DNA of 21,886 nt from Smittium culicis (lineage: Eukaryota; Kickxellomycota; Harpellomycetes; Harpellales; Legeriomycetaceae): the NCBI GenBank assembly GCA_001970855.1, contig LSSN01001122.1:1-21886 (forward strand), read 5' to 3'. Of the stretch, positions 18,645-21,886 are shown piece by piece. Numbering within the stretch: position 1 is the stretch's first letter; every line of letters starts with the position of its first letter. The notes under the pieces were generated by a model that searched no databases, was not told the DNA's origin, and worked only from the letters and a program-made list of their open reading frames with translations. The translations under genes were made by a program, and so were the position numbers.

Positions 18645-20171
18645 GTCCTTAATAAAAACCAAAATAAAGCTTATTGCTGTTCTTATAAATTATATATATA
18701 TATTATTTAGCGGCGTAGTAAATTAATTATTCCTAATAAAAATAAAAAAAATCTTAAATTGGCTATTGACGAGTTTTTGTTAGTTAAATTCTGTATATTT
18801 CAAATATTATATTTCATTAGTATAAGTATTATAATAGAAAAGTAGTGTAGGTAACTTACTATGAAAAGGTAAAGATAATGTAAAGTTGGATAATAAAAAT
18901 TCCATCGTTTTAGCATTGCTATTTATACAAAATTAGTAAAGTGATTATACGCTATAACTTTGTTCCGGATTATTGTGGATTGAGTCATCAGCTAGAGATG
19001 GTGGCTAGAACTGATAATTAGTATATTTATATTAATCCAACTTGCCCACTGACGGAATAAATATACAATTTGAGTAAAAAGATACGTTAAACAGCTATAA
19101 ATAACAAAAATGTAAATTCACAATGTTTTTTTTAAAAAAATAATTGTAGAAATGAATAGTCACACTCGCAAAAAAAAAAATAATAAAGAGTGTGAAGATT
19201 AAATGGAAGCAAAAGGGAAACTTCGTTTGACCACACGTGGCAATGCAATCCTTTTGCCATTGCATAATATTCAGCTTTTTAGAGTGTTTTTTGATCTGGG
19301 GCTTGGAATTTACTTTACAATTTTTTGCTGAATTTATTTTTTGTTTCTCTATTTGAATATTACCCAAATTTTATTCGAGAAAATATTAAAAGTGGGTAAA
19401 TGGGAGGGGGGAGGATGAGGTAAATTAAAACAGCGTTTCAGAGCTAGTGAAAATTTTATCTACTCTATTGATTCGCTTTATTATTATTTTTTGAAATTGC
19501 GCAGGTAGATTTTTTTATTTTTAAATTGTTCATTGCTTATTTTATTTGAAAATTTTGTTGTGGTGATTGTAATTTTTTTTTTATTTATACCAACGCAATT
19601 TTTTAATTAATAAGAGTCACGCTGAACATTGTAAAGATCCTTTTTTTTTGCATTGAAATAGTGGATGCGCAATACTTTTTTTTTTTCGGCGTTTTAAAAA
19701 ACTTATTTTTCTCTTGATAAATACAATATACATTTTTTTATCATTGCTGACTGTATAATGACTTCAATAAATAAATAAATTTTTCTAAAAAAAAAGGTAT
19801 GTTAAGGAATAAAAAAGAGAAAATATTTCAACCCAAATGTGGAAGTAATTGGAGCTTACATAAAGCTCCTCTAAATAAAAATGAGAAGTTACTTGAGGCA
19901 ATAGCTGTAAGTATGATGATTGTGGTGAGATTTAATTAGCCCCCTATTTCTACAAAATTGGGCAAATGGAATAGTGAAAAAATTTAAGAAAAAAGTAGAA
20001 ATCAATAATGAACTAATATACAAAAGAAATCAGTATAGAAACGTATGATGAAGGTAGGAGAATAGTTTATAGATGTGAATGGGGGGAGGGGGGGTAAAAA
20101 CAAATAAAAATCTAGATAAATAGTTTGATTTTTATTTTTAAATAGAGTATGGAATTTTATTCATTTATTCT
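18645..20171. other. Intergenic region upstream of the Rab-like gene
   Basis: 1.5 kb lie between the Rab-like start and the stop of the PRPP-synthetase-like gene. A minus-strand frame at 19095-19367 (90 codons) has a Lys-rich half and one hydrophobic stretch but no recognisable family. A plus-strand frame starting at 19799 is noted separately. G-rich patches occur at 19393-19420 and 20081-20094, and long T runs at 19640-19690. The left part should hold the Rab-like promoter and the right part the 3' end of the PRPP-synthetase-like gene. No gene is called. Confidence 0.55.
19799..19930 (+). other. Short ATG frame with embedded splice-donor consensus and hairpin
   Basis: A plus-strand ATG opens 43 codons to a TAG. 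Inside, after 36 codons, ATAGCT is followed by GTAAGTATG, a near-ideal 5' splice site. A perfect 7-bp stem with a 5-nt loop (GGAGCTT-ACATA-AAGCTCC) lies at 19851-19869. It might be the first exon of an unrecognised gene or a structured RNA, but no downstream exon is evident before the antisense of the neighbouring gene. This is speculative. Confidence 0.2.
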
Positions 20172-21278
20172 TTAGTTGTATAAGTCTCTAGAGTACAGGT
20201 GAGATACGGATTCGCCGTTGAATGTTCTTCTTATAGTTTCTCCAAGGATAACAGAAGCATCAATGATATCGATTTTTTTGCAATTTATTATGCTATCAGA
20301 TAGTTCTATTGAGTTGGTGCAAGCGATTTTAGTGATTGGACTATTTTCGAGTAGCTTGATACTGTTTTCGGTGAAGCAGCCGTGGATGACAATGGCGTAA
20401 ATGTTGACGCATCCGTTTTTTTGAAGGAGGTTTGATGCTGTGACTAAAGTATGGCCACTGATCCCAATATCATCGATCATGATAACAGGTCGGTTTTCGA
20501 CATTACCAATCAAATAGCTGCCATTGATACTAGCATCAGAAATTAGTAGCGCAGTGCTGGAGGCATTTTCACAGTTTGAGTCGTTATCGGTATTAGACGA
20601 GCGACTAGCTGTTGAGGAGCTATTGTTATGGATGAGGGCAAAATTCAAGTCAAGTTTGTTGCAAATAGAGGCTGCACGTTTAACACCGCCGGCATCTGGT
20701 GATACAACAATAGCGTTTTGATAATTTGGAACATTATTTTTTATGTAGTCAATTATTACAGGTTCAGCATATACAACGTCAACAGGGACCGTGAAGAAGC
20801 CCTGGTATTCTGGCTCATGCAGGTCCATTGCTATCAAGTGATCAGCGCCAGCAGCTTCAATAAGAGACGTTACAAGCTTTCCTGGCTTGGCTTCCCACGA
20901 CTTATAACCAAGTGTAGCATGGTTGATTACCTCTCCATCACTACAAATGCAACTTTCTTCGATGACGCTTTGTCTTTTGAGCTCAAATGGAATTGAGTAC
21001 ATCAGCAAAGGGGTGACAACAGAAATTTTTTTTGCACTACCGAATCGACAAGCTTGAATTATGATCAACAACTCAATTAGGTTATCATTTGCTTTTCCGC
21101 AGCTTGTTTGGAGAATGTATACGTGTTTGCCTCTAACTGATTTTTGGATTTCGACGTTTGTTTCTTGGTTTGAAAATTTGCCTAATTTAGCAGGTGTTGC
21201 TACTATTCCTAAATACTTTGCGATTTTTTCCCCTAACTCTGGGTGACTCGAACCTGAAATCAAAGCTATGTCCTTCAT
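20172..21278 (-). CDS. Ribose-phosphate pyrophosphokinase family subunit, probably non-catalytic
   Basis: This 368-residue protein belongs to the PRPP synthetase family, which makes PRPP from ribose 5-phosphate and ATP for nucleotide, His and Trp synthesis. Clear family motifs are FSNQETNVEI (35-44), MDLH (151-154, metal-binding His), QGFF...VYAEP, VVSPDAGGVKRA (191-202), the PRPP loop IDDIGISGHT (268-277) and NGESVSHL (354-361). Two departures stand out. The ATP-binding segment, normally 'FPYARQDKKDKSRAP', reads YSIPFELKRQS and carries an insertion of about 20-25 residues before KSWEAKPGKLV. The catalytic flexible loop, 'HKERK' in active enzymes with essential Lys and Arg, reads HNNSSSTASR and expands into a Ser/Asn-rich insertion (about 218-250). 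Yeast Prs1 and Prs5 also carry insertions in this family and work in hetero-complexes, so a partner subunit role is likely; which orthologue is undecided. MKDIALISGSSHPELG is a natural start, and no intron is seen. Confidence 0.93.
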   Translation of the reverse strand: MKDIALISGSSHPELGEKIAKYLGIVATPAKLGKFSNQETNVEIQKSVRGKHVYILQTSCGKANDNLIELLIIIQACRFGSAKKISVVTPLLMYSIPFELKRQSVIEESCICSDGEVINHATLGYKSWEAKPGKLVTSLIEAAGADHLIAMDLHEPEYQGFFTVPVDVVYAEPVIIDYIKNNVPNYQNAIVVSPDAGGVKRAASICNKLDLNFALIHNNSSSTASRSSNTDNDSNCENASSTALLISDASINGSYLIGNVENRPVIMIDDIGISGHTLVTASNLLQKNGCVNIYAIVIHGCFTENSIKLLENSPITKIACTNSIELSDSIINCKKIDIIDASVILGETIRRTFNGESVSHLYSRDLYN

Positions 21279-21886
21279 TTTTTATTTTATAATTGAATCT
21301 AAATCGATTGATAGGATAAAACGTAATAAGTGAGTACTTATTGTAACAATAAAAACGCTAAAAAGGTAAGTGTCGAAAATCTTTATTATTTAGACTTTTA
21401 TCAATAAGCTAAAAATTGAACTTTTTAGAGATTTCTCGCCAAATACTTTTTTGAATAAGAAAATATTGAGCACAAGGGCTTAATTTTTTTTTTGGTAGTG
21501 ATAATCTTACCTATAATACGAAGAGAATCGCAGTATTTAAGGATAAAATCGCTGCTCTAATGGCTGTGAATAATTTAAAATATTATAAAGTGAGTGTGTT
21601 TTTCTGTACATAAAAGTGAGTACAGTGGTATTAAAAAAAGCCAAATATTGGTGATAAAGAAAAATATTGTGTCATGTTAGAGTGTGGTTAATTTATTCAG
21701 TAACAAGCTTGATTAACCCTTTCCGGGGCAAGTACTCTTAAACTTTTTTAAAAATTTTAATTGGGTAAACCATATTATATTTATTTGTTATTGGATATAT
21801 ATAATTTATCAGCCAGTAATTTGTTACTATCTTATATTTATTTATCATTCTGTCGTTTGGTTGGATAATTTTGGTAGTTCAAAAAA
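21279..21886. other. Upstream region of the PRPP-synthetase-like gene
   Basis: 608 bp of AT-rich sequence hold the promoter and 5' leader of the minus-strand gene. The leader just before its ATG is A/T-rich, as usual in yeasts. No confident TATA box or regulator site can be assigned, and no gene is seen up to the window edge. Confidence 0.55.

Noticed and set aside
19095..19367. 90-codon minus-strand frame with one hydrophobic segment
   Set aside because: There is no recognisable family, the hydrophobic part is Phe/Ile-rich as T-rich DNA gives, and the surroundings look non-coding. A small lineage-specific protein cannot be excluded.
19393..20094. Two G-rich patches (19393-19420 and 20081-20094) as G-quadruplexes
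   Set aside because: Neither patch offers four separated runs of at least three G with usable loops; they are better described as simple purine tracts.
1..21886. CRISPR arrays, bacterial operons, tRNA or rRNA genes
   Set aside because: No regularly spaced repeats, Shine-Dalgarno-led gene clusters, plausible tRNA cloverleaf or rRNA core segments were recognised on either strand by eye. A tRNA or covariance-model scan would be needed to exclude small RNAs.

Overview
The window looks like nuclear DNA of a budding-yeast-like ascomycete. It is very AT-rich. It has short spliceosomal introns (76-113 nt), a Ty3/gypsy-type LTR element, and four genes of fungal or general eukaryotic type. CTG codons fall in hydrophobic membrane segments of two genes (three in the first transmembrane helix of the TVP15-like protein, others in RCF2), so CTG is probably read as leucine and a CUG-serine yeast is unlikely. 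The species cannot be named from the sequence.

Positions 1 to about 12.4 kb are a repeat-rich, gene-poor block. Positions 1-2917 show no gene I can support. A long-dead Ty3/gypsy element on the minus strand occupies about 2918-8981. Read right to left it has an LTR, a gag start, a CCHC zinc knuckle, a putative protease/linker stretch, reverse transcriptase, RNase H, integrase and the second LTR, all broken by stops and frameshifts. A 174-bp polyadenylated retrosequence with a 13-bp target duplication has inserted into its gag region. The two LTRs share a 166-bp block that is identical base for base although their flanks have diverged. From about 10.9 to 12.4 kb a plus-strand remnant carries the end of a Tc1/mariner-type transposase.

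Positions 12.6-21.9 kb are genic. RCF2 (plus strand, mitochondrial respiratory supercomplex factor) converges on a TVP15-like/COPI-associated membrane protein gene (minus strand, one intron) with an unusual hydrophilic tail of about 490 residues. Next come a four-exon divergent Rab-type GTPase gene (minus), which lacks the switch II glutamine and any C-terminal cysteine, and a PRPP-synthetase-family gene (minus), which lacks the usual catalytic-loop residues and carries two insertions. No operon-like or pathway link joins these genes; the two trafficking-type genes are merely adjacent.

The main points for follow-up are the pseudo-GTPase Rab, the tailed TVP15-like protein, AAAAG splice acceptors in three of the four reconstructed introns, the conserved LTR block and the nested retrosequence.
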